Assembly (NCBI GenBank): GCA_018649725.1
Contig: JABIHH010000012.1
Coordinates: forward strand, 1 to 45,290
Source: Rhodospirillaceae bacterium
GTDB taxonomy: Bacteria > Pseudomonadota > Alphaproteobacteria > Rhodospirillales > UBA2165
Length of the DNA: 45,290 nucleotides
Reading direction: 5' to 3'
The position numbers and the translations under genes are program-made. The notes under the pieces were generated by a model, which saw nothing but the letters and a program-made list of their open reading frames with translations, had not been told where the DNA came from and searched no databases. Below, in pieces: positions 23,537 through 31,915 of the stretch. The stretch's first letter is position 1, and every line of letters starts with the position of its first letter.

Positions 23537-24226
23537 TTAGGAGATTTGAGCTTTAATCGCTTCTTCAAACTCATCCGGTTTAAAGTTAAACGGACCCTCG
23601 CCGCCGCAATAAGCGAGATTGCCATCACCATCCACCAGATAAAGCCGCATTGGGATGGAGATATATTTGCTCTCCGCCGCATTGTCGATGGAATCAATCA
23701 GCATTGGCATCTGCAAATCCATCATTTGCTGACAGATCGTGGCCACTTCCGTCCGTTCATCATCCGTCGTCGGCTCTAAATAACGAATACCATCGAGGAT
23801 GTTTTTCTTCGAGCGCCATCCATTGTCCGGATGGGCTTCACGAATATAGATGCTTAAGAATTGCACATCATCTTGATAGCTGTTGTAAATCTCGTTTAGG
23901 CGCACGGCCCAATCACGATAAGGTGGTCAGGTGTAAGACCCAAATATGAGCCCGACCGGTTTACCACGGAGATCAGACAGTTGGATTTTTTCACCGGTCC
24001 GACCACTTTCCCGGTCCAACACATCGAGATTAAAATCAGGTGCTTCGCCACCCTCAACCGGTACATTGGGTTGACGCGCTTTATTTTCGGCCATCATGGC
24101 GTCAAATTCCGGCTCGGTCATATCGGCCACTTGCAGCCAGATCGCTTTGCGATCCTGAGGCGTCATCCCCGGCTTCATATCGGGAACACTGCTAACGTCA
24201 AGCTCCCCTTTAACTTCAATAGACAT
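23537..24226 (-). CDS. Deiodinase-like selenoprotein with in-frame UGA (Sec)
   Basis: A single gene of 229 residues that is read through an in-frame TGA at 23927-23929 (Sec100). The sequence around it, GLIFGSYT-U-PPYRDWAVRLNEIY, then FLSIYIREAHPDNGW, matches the iodothyronine deiodinase / redoxin-fold family, where Sec sits in exactly this place (FGSxTUPP). The UGA is followed on the RNA by a SECIS-like hairpin (23892-23918). Start at 24226 has GGGGA as ribosome binding site; the ATG at 24238 has none. Sec insertion needs selA, selB, selC and selD elsewhere. Known relatives are redox enzymes of unclear substrate. Read as two genes, the halves (23537-23905 and 23927-24238) look hypothetical. 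Confidence 0.92.
23892..23918 (-). promoter_or_regulatory. Bacterial SECIS element
   Basis: The RNA just after the UGA can fold UCGU/ACGA (4 pairs), a GA bulge, then UUGGGC/GCCUAA (6 pairs, one G-U), capped by the loop CGUGC. The loop starts 20 nucleotides after the UGA and has G at its second place, within the spacing and loop rules for bacterial SelB-binding hairpins. Confidence 0.8.
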
Positions 24227-24388
24227 GATTTTCCCCATTTAATTAATGATCAAATTAACAGTGCAAAACCAACTCTGGCATGTCAAGAAAGCAGCGCGGT
24301 ATCTCGGTAAACTTCAAGTTATCATATTGACAGAAGGCCGTAGCCTGTCAGACTCCCATCAAATTTAAGAAAAAAACGGGGGCTAAAA

Positions 24389-24865
24389 ATGAAAATCAAT
24401 AAACTGGATCATGTTTCGATCGGCACGGACCGGCTCGAAGAAACGCGCGCATTTTTCTGCGATTTATTGGGCCTGGAAGTCGGCAAACGACCCGCTCTGA
24501 AATCGGTTGGCTATTGGCTTTATGCCGGGGAAAATGCCATTGTCCATTTGGTCGAAAAAGGCTCCAACAGCTTGGAAGATGAGGCGTATGAAGCCGGCAA
24601 AGAAAAGCCCAAAGATTGGCAACGCGCGGAGACCAATGACATGGTTGAGACCGGCATGGACGACCATATCGCACTCTCCGTCGAAAAATCAGCCGATCTC
24701 GTTCAATATATGAAAGACAATTCGATCTCGTACTGGGATCGGCTGCTGGCTGACCGCCCACTCTATCAAGTCTTTGTGCGCGACCCGAACGGCGTCATAC
24801 TTGAATTAAATGATTATGATCCGGAAATTGAGAAACTGGAGCCGATGGTGATTTTAGGCCAATAA
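24389..24865 (+). CDS. VOC-family protein (glyoxalase-like)
   Basis: 158 residues, a VOC fold of two beta-alpha-beta-beta-beta units: NKLDHVSIGTDRLEETRAFFCDLLGLEVGK, then VGYWLYAGENAIVHLVEKG, DDHIALSVEKS and FVRDPNGVILELNDYDP. Likely metal ligands are H8, H55, H93 and the Glu of the ILELN segment (E139), the full set for a metalloenzyme. Substrate unknown. The 3' end overlaps the end of the convergent phhB by 12 bases. Confidence 0.86.
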   Translation: MKINKLDHVSIGTDRLEETRAFFCDLLGLEVGKRPALKSVGYWLYAGENAIVHLVEKGSNSLEDEAYEAGKEKPKDWQRAETNDMVETGMDDHIALSVEKSADLVQYMKDNSISYWDRLLADRPLYQVFVRDPNGVILELNDYDPEIEKLEPMVILGQ

Positions 24866-25204
24866 TGAATTAATCTTAGAGGCGAGAATAAAATCGTTCT
24901 CGTGCAGACCATCGATCTTATGAGTAAATATTAGAATATTTGCATAACCCCAGCCTAACTCAATGTCGGGGTGGTGGCGTTCCTGTTCGGCAATCCCGCC
25001 AACCTGTTGGACGAAATCCAAGGCAGACTGGAAATCATCAAACCTAAATGAACGGTAGAGGCGCGTTGCTTTTTCGCGCAATTCCCAACCAGGCAGGCTG
25101 GCCAAATAGGAGTTGGCTTGGTCAACGCCTAAGGGATCCATACCTCCTTGGCACGGAACACAGACTTTGGCAGCTAGATCAATCAGCTCATCATTGGGCA
25201 TCAA
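24854..25204 (-). CDS. phhB: Pterin-4a-carbinolamine dehydratase
   Basis: 116 residues, 4a-hydroxytetrahydrobiopterin dehydratase, which recycles the pterin cofactor of phenylalanine hydroxylase. The signature ERHHPDIELGWGYANI matches the family motif with its two histidines and a proline, with LPGWEL before it and FTHKIDGLHENDFILASKI after it. No phenylalanine hydroxylase gene is in the window. It starts inside the 3' end of the caspase-like gene (14-base overlap), so it is probably translated with that transcript; the next Met (25201) is an alternative start. Confidence 0.93.
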   Translation of the reverse strand: MMPNDELIDLAAKVCVPCQGGMDPLGVDQANSYLASLPGWELREKATRLYRSFRFDDFQSALDFVQQVGGIAEQERHHPDIELGWGYANILIFTHKIDGLHENDFILASKINSLLA

Positions 25205-26810
25205 TGTTGCCTTTCACAAAAATAAAATCCCCCCCGTCATGACCGGCGCGACGTAGATCAGAATATTGCGGTTCCTGATTTCGCGTATCCAACTGCACTG
25301 GTCGGTGAACGCTTTTAAACAAAGACGTGCCGTCAAAAACACCTTTATTTTCCCTGAGCGCCTTCAAGAGCGCATCGGCAAAGGGCGAATGCCCACTGCC
25401 ATTGTCGTCGTCAACCGGCTTTAGTCCCCCCGATGTCAAAACCACCCGCGCTTTTTTGCGAGATAGTTTCTTGAGGAATTTCAGATTATGCGATGCGCGG
25501 GGCCGGACGGATATTCCGCGCGTCAGGCGGCCTGAATAACAACTATCGGCAACCACCATGACATGTTTGGCCTCAAAGGCCCGGAGCGCAGAAGACAGCG
25601 TGTTATTGGAGAGCCAGCGCGACCGTCGATCCGTTTTAGCATTGACCGGCAGCCAGTAACCCTCATCTGCTTGTTGGTCGAGTTGACCATGACCAGAATA
25701 ATAGATCAGCAAATTGTCTTCAAAGGTAAGCTTACTGCGAAGATCATCTATCTTGTCCAATATCTGATCGCGTGACGGGTTCAATAATTTTGTCACTTTG
25801 AAGCCATAGTCACGTTGCAAAACTGTTGCGATCGCTTTGGCATCAGCAATAGCTGTCTTCAAGCGTGGAAGATTTTTATAACCATCGATACCAATTATCA
25901 GGGCATGATACCGGCCAAAATCTTTTTCAATTTTCAATCGAGAGGCGCGTTGTTTTTGCTGGCGCTTTAAAGCCAATTCCCGCTGCTTTTTCTGTTGGGC
26001 CTGTTGAGCGGCTGCTTGGGCCTTTTTTAACGCCGCCAATTTTTTAATTTCTGATTTCGATTCAGCCTTCAACTTCGCCAGACGTGCCGCTTCGGCTTTT
26101 TGCAGTTTCCTGAACCGCATCAATTCCTCTACAGCCTTGGCTATCTGTACATCTGAATTCTTTGGGGTTTTTACCTGATTTGGAATTTTGGATTTTTGCG
26201 CTTTTTGTAATTGCGCCAATTTGTGCTCTAACTTAACAACCCTTGGGTCACGCTTTTCGATGTAAGCTTTGGCTTCAAGCGTACCCTTTTTGACAAAATA
26301 CACCTCACCGCTGCAACTATCTCCGACCCGGGTCACTTCGGTATAAAAGGTCCCCGATAAAACATTGCCAGCGATCCGGCCTTTAATATTGAACGAGCGA
26401 TCCAGAAAACGACTATGTTCGACATAATGCATGGTCAGCAGCTGCCATTCGGAGAAATTATTTTCAGCATCTAACGGCAAATCGAGCCGTTTTGCCTGCC
26501 CCTCATTCTCAAAATCTAGGCTCATAATCTGGCGCGAGAAATTTGCTTTAATATTTTCGATTTTGAGGGTGCAGGTCTCAAGGCTCTCTTTATCAATCGC
26601 AAAATGCCCAATCCAGTTTCCTTCTTTTAATTTTGAATCATTGTCGACCGGCTGATTTGGCAAGCTGTCGATCTTTTCTTCAAGCGCCTTTAATTCTTTC
26701 TCCAAAGAAGAAGTTTGGGCCTTCCCATCAGTCAACAGAACGGCATTTGCCGCCACAAATATCAGCGGCACCAGCCATAATCGAGATTTATTTAATCGAG
26801 AAAAATTCAT
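25191..26810 (-). CDS. Caspase-like (peptidase C14) exported protein
   Basis: 539 residues. It starts with a signal peptide (LWLVPLIFVAANAVLLTDGKAQ, cleavage near 31). Residues about 60-180 form a beta-rich domain of unknown family that contains two cysteines (SLETC, GDSC). A Lys/Gln/Ala-rich coiled coil runs at about 192-297. The C-terminal caspase domain (about 298-535) has FGRYHALIIGIDGY, the catalytic H374 in YYSGHG and C424 in ADSCYSG, so the dyad is intact. Bacterial metacaspase-like proteases of this layout are often periplasmic and cut after basic residues. Its substrate and role are unknown. phhB overlaps its 3' end. Confidence 0.9.
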   Translation of the reverse strand: MNFSRLNKSRLWLVPLIFVAANAVLLTDGKAQTSSLEKELKALEEKIDSLPNQPVDNDSKLKEGNWIGHFAIDKESLETCTLKIENIKANFSRQIMSLDFENEGQAKRLDLPLDAENNFSEWQLLTMHYVEHSRFLDRSFNIKGRIAGNVLSGTFYTEVTRVGDSCSGEVYFVKKGTLEAKAYIEKRDPRVVKLEHKLAQLQKAQKSKIPNQVKTPKNSDVQIAKAVEELMRFRKLQKAEAARLAKLKAESKSEIKKLAALKKAQAAAQQAQQKKQRELALKRQQKQRASRLKIEKDFGRYHALIIGIDGYKNLPRLKTAIADAKAIATVLQRDYGFKVTKLLNPSRDQILDKIDDLRSKLTFEDNLLIYYSGHGQLDQQADEGYWLPVNAKTDRRSRWLSNNTLSSALRAFEAKHVMVVADSCYSGRLTRGISVRPRASHNLKFLKKLSRKKARVVLTSGGLKPVDDDNGSGHSPFADALLKALRENKGVFDGTSLFKSVHRPVQLDTRNQEPQYSDLRRAGHDGGDFIFVKGNIDAQ

Positions 26811-27017
26811 CCAACTCTCTGTATATTCTCCTTCAATAGTTGCGGTTTTAGGGGCATTTGGTCAACAAAGATAAAAGTTAAACGCGAGTACCATTTATAG
26901 GAGCGGTCAATTTGATGTCCTTTTAGTGGGCAATTTGTTCAGGTTAATTGCACGAGCCGCTTTGGTCCCCTAAACTGCGCCCAATTCGATCCACGCGTTC
27001 CAACGCCTAACCAGGGA

Positions 27018-27034
27018 CTGGTCCTTGAGACCAG
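27018..27034 (+). promoter_or_regulatory. Hairpin before the thiolase start
   Basis: CTGGTC-CTTGA-GACCAG is a perfect 6-base hairpin ending ten bases before the ATG of the thiolase gene, where a ribosome binding site would normally sit. No clear ribosome binding site is seen, so it may affect translation. Confidence 0.35.
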
Positions 27035-27044
27035 CATAGAATTT

Positions 27045-28250
27045 ATGACCGAAGCTTTTATCTGTGATGCCATCCGCACCCCGATCGGCCGCTATGGCGG
27101 CTCGCTCTCCTCAATCCGCACCGATGATTTGGCGGCTTTACCCATCACGGCCTTGAAAGAACGCAATTCCTCAGTCGATTGGGAAAAGATCGACGATGTT
27201 ATTTATGGCTGTGTCAATCAGTCGGGCGAGGACAATCGCAATATTGCACGGATGGCACTGCTTTTGGCAGGCATTCCAGATAGCGTGCCGGGCGTCTCGG
27301 TTAACCGGCTTTGTGCTTCGGGCATGCATGCGGTCGGCAGCGCGGCACGGGCCATTAAGGCAGGCGATGCAGATATCTTTGTTGCCGGCGGCGTGGAGGG
27401 CATGTCGCGCTCACCTTTCGTCATGGCCAAAGCCCATGCTGCATTTTCCAGAAATGCTGAGATTTATGATACGACCATGGGTTGGCGGTTTGTAAACCCG
27501 AAGATGAAGCAGCTTTATGGCGTCGATGAAATGGGTGCCACGGCGGAGAACGTTGCTGCCGACTTCAAAATTTCTCGGGAAGATCAGGACGCGATGGCGC
27601 TTTGGAGCCAGCAAAAGACGGAAGCCGCGCAAGCGAACGGCAATCTCGCCGAAGAAATTCTCGCCGTGAATATTCCGCAGCGCAAAGGTGACGACATTGT
27701 TTTCGATACCGACGAGCATCCCCGCTCCGGCTCGACAATTGAAGGCTTGCAAAAACTTCGTCCGGCTTTCCGGGAAGGCGGCTCGGTTACCGCCGGCAAC
27801 TCCTCGGGCATCAATGACGGCTCATGCGCTTTGATCATTGCGTCTGAAGAGGCCGCCAAAGAACATGGTTTGACGCCAAAAGCTCGGATTTTGGGTTTGG
27901 CTGCCGGTGGTGTGCCGCCGCGTGTTATGGGTATCGGCCCGGTGCCATCCACCAAAAAACTGCTCGACCGGCTCGGCCTGACCATGGACGATATGGATAT
28001 CATCGAATTGAACGAGGCTTTTGCCGCCCAAGGCTTGGCCGTCCTCCGGGAGCTTGATGTCGCTGATGACGATGAGCGCGTTAACCCGCAAGGCGGTGCG
28101 ATAGCGCTCGGCCATCCGTTAGGTGCAACGGGCGCTAGGCTGGTCACCACCGCGATGTATCAGCTGCAACGCAATGATGCCAAGCGCGCGCTTTGCACCA
28201 TGTGCGTCGGTGTTGGCCAAGGCTCTTCGATCGTCATCGAGAAAGTTTAG
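27045..28250 (+). CDS. pcaF: Thiolase, 3-oxoadipyl-CoA thiolase-like
   Basis: 401 residues, thiolase superfamily. Acyl-accepting cysteine C90 is in VNRLCASGMH, the general-base H357 in LGHPLGATGAR, and C387 in CTMCVGVGQG. The segment GCVNQSGEDNRNIARMALLLAG closely resembles 3-oxoadipyl-CoA thiolase (PcaF/PaaJ), which cleaves 3-oxoadipyl-CoA into succinyl-CoA and acetyl-CoA in aromatic breakdown. A general acetyl-CoA acetyltransferase is the other option. The partner CoA transferase genes are not visible here. A 2-hydroxyacid dehydrogenase gene starts four bases after its stop. Confidence 0.9.
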   Translation: MTEAFICDAIRTPIGRYGGSLSSIRTDDLAALPITALKERNSSVDWEKIDDVIYGCVNQSGEDNRNIARMALLLAGIPDSVPGVSVNRLCASGMHAVGSAARAIKAGDADIFVAGGVEGMSRSPFVMAKAHAAFSRNAEIYDTTMGWRFVNPKMKQLYGVDEMGATAENVAADFKISREDQDAMALWSQQKTEAAQANGNLAEEILAVNIPQRKGDDIVFDTDEHPRSGSTIEGLQKLRPAFREGGSVTAGNSSGINDGSCALIIASEEAAKEHGLTPKARILGLAAGGVPPRVMGIGPVPSTKKLLDRLGLTMDDMDIIELNEAFAAQGLAVLRELDVADDDERVNPQGGAIALGHPLGATGARLVTTAMYQLQRNDAKRALCTMCVGVGQGSSIVIEKV

Positions 28251-28254
28251 TCAC

Positions 28255-29202
28255 GTGAACCAAAAGATTGGCGTGTTGGTCAATTGTCCCATCAATAAGG
28301 AAAATCGCCAAAAGCTGGCAGAGAACTTTGACCTCCACTACGCCGAAGAAGTCCCGGATCGAGATGCGCTGCTGGCCGAAGTGGGAGAAAGTATCAGTAT
28401 TATCATCTCAGATGGACCGCGTTATATCGATGCGGCCCTGATGGACCAAATGCCGAATTTGGCTTTGATTTGCCTTCAATCGGTCGGGCTCGATCACTTG
28501 GATGTTGATGCGGTCAAAGAGCGCGGCATCAAGGTTACCAATGCGCGCGGCACCAATTCGGCGAGCTGCGCCGACCATGTCTTCGCCTTGCTGCTGTCAG
28601 TCTCCAGACACATTCTCGCCAATGACAAATCCATGCGGGAAAATGAGGCTTATGAAGAATGTCCCAAATTTCACAGCACCACTGTCAATGGCAAGAAAAT
28701 CGGCATTCTCGGTCTGGGTTCCATCGGCTGTGAAATCGCCAAACGGGCCACAGCTTTCGACATGGAAGTTTTCTACCACAATCGAAATGCCAGAGAAGAC
28801 GTGCCCTACACCTATTGCCCAACGCTTTTGGACTTGGCGCGCGATGTTCAAATCCTGGCAATTTCATGCCCAGGCGGTGAAGCGACCCGAAATATTGTCA
28901 ACGCTGAGATCTTGGAAGCCCTGGGGTCAGACGGCACCTTGATCAATATTGCCCGAGGCTCCGTTGTTGATACTACGGCGCTGGTGAACGCTTTGCAGAA
29001 CGGTGTCATCCGAAATGCCGGGCTTGATGTAGTGGGCGGCGAAGCACCGGAACGTGAGCCGCTTTGCACGATGGAAAATGTCGTCATGTCGCCCCATCTG
29101 GCAGGCAATACGGAAGAGAGCTGGCTCAATCGCAGCAATCTCACACGGCAGATCCTGATGGAATTCAGGGAAGGTGAAAAGCTGACGAACCAGGTCTATT
29201 AA
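28255..29202 (+). CDS. D-isomer-specific 2-hydroxyacid dehydrogenase
   Basis: 315 residues from a GTG at 28255, four bases beyond the thiolase stop; an in-frame ATG at 28123 would lie deep inside the thiolase gene and gives a non-homologous extension. The Rossmann part has KIGILGLGSIGCEIAKRA, then the catalytic Arg in INIARGSVVD, the Glu in GGEAPEREPL and the His in MSPHLAGNTEESW, the complete Arg-Glu-His triad. The fold is that of glyoxylate/hydroxypyruvate reductases. Likely co-transcribed with the thiolase. Substrate unassigned. Confidence 0.88.
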   Translation: MNQKIGVLVNCPINKENRQKLAENFDLHYAEEVPDRDALLAEVGESISIIISDGPRYIDAALMDQMPNLALICLQSVGLDHLDVDAVKERGIKVTNARGTNSASCADHVFALLLSVSRHILANDKSMRENEAYEECPKFHSTTVNGKKIGILGLGSIGCEIAKRATAFDMEVFYHNRNAREDVPYTYCPTLLDLARDVQILAISCPGGEATRNIVNAEILEALGSDGTLINIARGSVVDTTALVNALQNGVIRNAGLDVVGGEAPEREPLCTMENVVMSPHLAGNTEESWLNRSNLTRQILMEFREGEKLTNQVY

Positions 29203-29385
29203 TATTACATTGTATCAGGTGTTATTCACTAAACCCGTGCTTGACCTACCAGTTGTTTTGTCACAATCTCCAAAAATAATGAGCAGCGAATAATTTCTAA
29301 GGCACATCGGAAAGACCAATAAACTTGGCTTTGTTTTGACAGCGCTGAGCGGACCAAGCGGTAATAAACGGGGATTAATTCAAAT

Positions 29386-30693
29386 ATGAGCGCGTCTTTT
29401 GCTATCGTCGGATCCGGGCCTTCCGGAATGTATTCCGCCGACGCTTTGCTAAAAAAATTTCCTGACTGCACGGTTGATGTTTTTGACAAAATCCCAATGC
29501 CGTTTGGCTTGATACGCTATGGCGTAGCACCAGACCATTTCAAAACCAAAAACACAGCCCGGCAATTTGACCGCACCTTGAGTCTCGATAATGTACGCTA
29601 TCTCGGCAATGTCGAAATTGGCCGTGATCTCTCCGTCGAAGAGCTTAAAGATAATTACGATGCGGTCGTCTATGCCATCGGCGCTTACAATGATCGTGAG
29701 TTAGGCATTCCAGGCGAAGATCTGGCAGGCGTCACCGGCGCTTGTGCATTTGTTGGTTGGTACAATGGTCATCCGGATTACGCTGATGTTGAACCAATGT
29801 TGGACGGTGGTGCGACCGCGGTCATCGGCATTGGCAACGTCGCATTGGATGTCTGCCGCGTGCTCGTCAAAACGCGGGCTGAAATGCGAGATTCTGACAT
29901 CAGTGCGCATGCCTTAGATATCATTCAGGACATGCCGATTGAGGCGGTCCACATGTTTGGCAGAAGAGGTCCGGTTGAGGCTGGCTTTACACCGAAAGAG
30001 CTTGGCGAAATCCGTGATCTAGAACGCTGCGCAGTCATCGTCGATGCGGATCAAATCCCGGATGAAGTTGAAGGCGATTTGGAGGGACGTGAAAAAGGTA
30101 TCAAGGAAAAGAATTTAAAAACACTCCGTGAATTGGCGGCCCAGGATAAACCCGAAAAGCCGGTCAAAATGCATTTTCAATTTTATGCATCGCCCGTAGA
30201 AATCTTCGGCACCGACCGGGTGGAGGGCATCCGCCTGGAGCGCACAGAGGTCATCGATGGCCGAGCCGTCGCCACGGGCGAGACATTTGATGTGCCTTGC
30301 TGCTCTGTCGTGACGGCTATCGGCTATTACGCTGACCCGCCGGAAGGCCTCCCTTTAGACGGAGCGACCATCGACAATGTCTATGGCCGGGTGCGCGATA
30401 ACATCTATGTTGTCGGCTGGGCCAAGCGCGGCTCAAGCGGCACAATCCCGACAAATGGCCCAGATTCCAGAAGTGTGGTTGATCTGTTGACGCAAGATTT
30501 GCACAAAGAGGGCGTTGAGCTCGGCAAGCCGGGTGGCTCAGCCATCGATAAAATGCTGGCTGAGCGGAATGTTCGGGTTGTCACCCATGACGACGTCGGA
30601 ACCATCAGAGCCGCCGAAACAGCAAATGCCGTCGACGGTCATCCGTGGGAAAAATTCATCCATATTGACGATATGATAGCAGCCCTCGATTGA
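29386..30693 (+). CDS. Ferredoxin--NADP+ reductase (FprA / adrenodoxin-reductase type)
   Basis: 435 residues, two-dinucleotide-binding flavoprotein of the glutamate-synthase-beta/adrenodoxin-reductase family. FAD site SFAIVGSGPSGMYSADALL at the N-terminus, then MPFGLIRYGVAPDHFKTKN, an NADP site ATAVIGIGNVALDVCRVL near 143-160, FGRRGPVEAGFTPKEL, and GWAKRGSSGTIPTNGPDS near the end. It passes electrons between NADPH and a ferredoxin, for example for P450 or iron-sulfur cluster enzymes. No ferredoxin gene is adjacent. The small membrane protein gene follows nine bases after its stop. Confidence 0.94.
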   Translation: MSASFAIVGSGPSGMYSADALLKKFPDCTVDVFDKIPMPFGLIRYGVAPDHFKTKNTARQFDRTLSLDNVRYLGNVEIGRDLSVEELKDNYDAVVYAIGAYNDRELGIPGEDLAGVTGACAFVGWYNGHPDYADVEPMLDGGATAVIGIGNVALDVCRVLVKTRAEMRDSDISAHALDIIQDMPIEAVHMFGRRGPVEAGFTPKELGEIRDLERCAVIVDADQIPDEVEGDLEGREKGIKEKNLKTLRELAAQDKPEKPVKMHFQFYASPVEIFGTDRVEGIRLERTEVIDGRAVATGETFDVPCCSVVTAIGYYADPPEGLPLDGATIDNVYGRVRDNIYVVGWAKRGSSGTIPTNGPDSRSVVDLLTQDLHKEGVELGKPGGSAIDKMLAERNVRVVTHDDVGTIRAAETANAVDGHPWEKFIHIDDMIAALD

Positions 30694-30702
30694 TAAAAGA
30701 TC

Positions 30703-31032
30703 ATGCTTGAATGGTATGTCCTGGCGGTTATCGGTTTTGCACTCGGCTTCGATCAACATCGAACGGTGCTTAATTCTGGTATTGCCTTCCCGTCTTTTGG
30801 CTTAACGCCAGTATTATTTGATGCTTCAGCCTGGGTTGGCGGCATGGCAACGCTCGCCATGTTGGTCGCGGGCTTTTTCTTTGGTTCCTGGTGGTGGCCT
30901 TTGCTAGCTATGGCAATTGGCACCGGCACTAATTATTGTGGACGCCTCGTTATCCCGATGGAGTATCGCTGGGCGGTCTCAATGGCGGGCACACTCTTAG
31001 GCCTTGGCGCGACCATCGTCTTTTTCAGATAG
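30703..31032 (+). CDS. Small multi-pass membrane protein
   Basis: 109 residues, with about three hydrophobic segments (LEWYVLAVIGFALGF, VGGMATLAMLVAGFFFG with WWWPLLAMAIGTG, and WAVSMAGTLLGLGATIVFF). No family recognised. It is nine bases downstream of the ferredoxin reductase gene and so probably on the same transcript. Its stop overlaps the 3' end of the convergent prmA by 8 bases. Confidence 0.65.
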   Translation: MLEWYVLAVIGFALGFDQHRTVLNSGIAFPSFGLTPVLFDASAWVGGMATLAMLVAGFFFGSWWWPLLAMAIGTGTNYCGRLVIPMEYRWAVSMAGTLLGLGATIVFFR

Positions 31033-31915
31033 CTTTCCTTAAAATAAGCGTTCCCCACTCACCAAGCGTGACCCTGCTATGGAGACGTAAGCCGTGATAG
31101 GCGTGTGCCGTAATAATACGGTTAGCATCTTTTATAAGTAATCCCGATAACACCGCCCAGCCACCGGGTTTGAGGTGCCGTCCGAGATCCTTCGCCAAAC
31201 GCGTTAACGGGCGAGCTAGAATATTGCTGACAATTAGGTCATATCTCCCCGCCGCTACATCGGGATGTTGGTAGCCCGGCGCGCACAGGCTTCTGACGTA
31301 TCGGGCAACCCCATTGATCTCAGCATTTTCACGCGTAACCGCGGTTGAGATTGGATCAATGTCGGAGGCCACCACTGGAATATGCCAGCGCTTTGCCATG
31401 GCGATTGCCAAAATACCCGAGCCGCAGCCCATATCGAGGGCCGAGCGGATCGGCCCACCAACTGGCATGTGATCCATTTTATCGAGCGCCAAAAGGCAGC
31501 CCTTGGTTGAGCTGTGATCGCCCGAGCCAAAGGCAGCCCCTGCCGGCACCCGGAGCCCGATTTGGCTATGCGGAATGGGATCTTCATACTCAGCGCTGTG
31601 CACAAAAAAGCGGCCGGCTTGGATCGGCGGGAATTGCTTGATGTTATCGAGCACCCAGTTGCGCACTGGTATTTGGGAGATTTCAACCGTCGGCGCAGAT
31701 AAGTCCAGAGCTTCAGCTGTCAGGCTAACCGCCAATTGAACGGCAGCCTCATCCGGCGCATCGTCATTGAAACCTTGCACTTCAACCAGCGTCGCTTCCT
31801 CCTGGGCCATCCAGGAAACCGATGAGACATGAGGCTCTAGGCTTTCGGCAAAGGCATCGCCGAGCGCGCGCGGAACGTCAAAGGCAATTCGATAAAGAAA
31901 TTCAGCGCTCATCAA
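31025..31915 (-). CDS. prmA: Ribosomal protein L11 methyltransferase
   Basis: 296 residues. PrmA trimethylates lysines and the N-terminus of ribosomal protein L11. The N-terminal recognition domain (about 1-100) is followed by FGSGDHSSTKGCLLAL and the SAM-binding motif ALDMGCGSGILAIAMAKR, and later YDLIVSNILARPL, the family's NIL motif. Length and order are typical. It starts four bases inside the end of uvrD (ATGA-type overlap), so the two are coupled on the - strand. Confidence 0.96.
   Translation of the reverse strand: MMSAEFLYRIAFDVPRALGDAFAESLEPHVSSVSWMAQEEATLVEVQGFNDDAPDEAAVQLAVSLTAEALDLSAPTVEISQIPVRNWVLDNIKQFPPIQAGRFFVHSAEYEDPIPHSQIGLRVPAGAAFGSGDHSSTKGCLLALDKMDHMPVGGPIRSALDMGCGSGILAIAMAKRWHIPVVASDIDPISTAVTRENAEINGVARYVRSLCAPGYQHPDVAAGRYDLIVSNILARPLTRLAKDLGRHLKPGGWAVLSGLLIKDANRIITAHAYHGLRLHSRVTLGEWGTLILRKAI

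Noticed and set aside
23537..24238. Nonsense mutation or pseudogene in place of a selenoprotein
   Set aside because: The UGA falls exactly at the catalytic Sec position of the family, the frame is kept on both sides, and a SECIS-like hairpin follows it.
27584..28150. 188-residue - strand ORF inside the thiolase gene
   Set aside because: It is antisense to a clear thiolase with all catalytic residues; the composition (Ser/Ala/Pro-rich) is that of a shadow frame.
28123..28254. N-terminal extension of the 2-hydroxyacid dehydrogenase
   Set aside because: The in-frame ATG lies inside the thiolase gene and the added residues do not resemble the family; the GTG at 28255 is the natural start.
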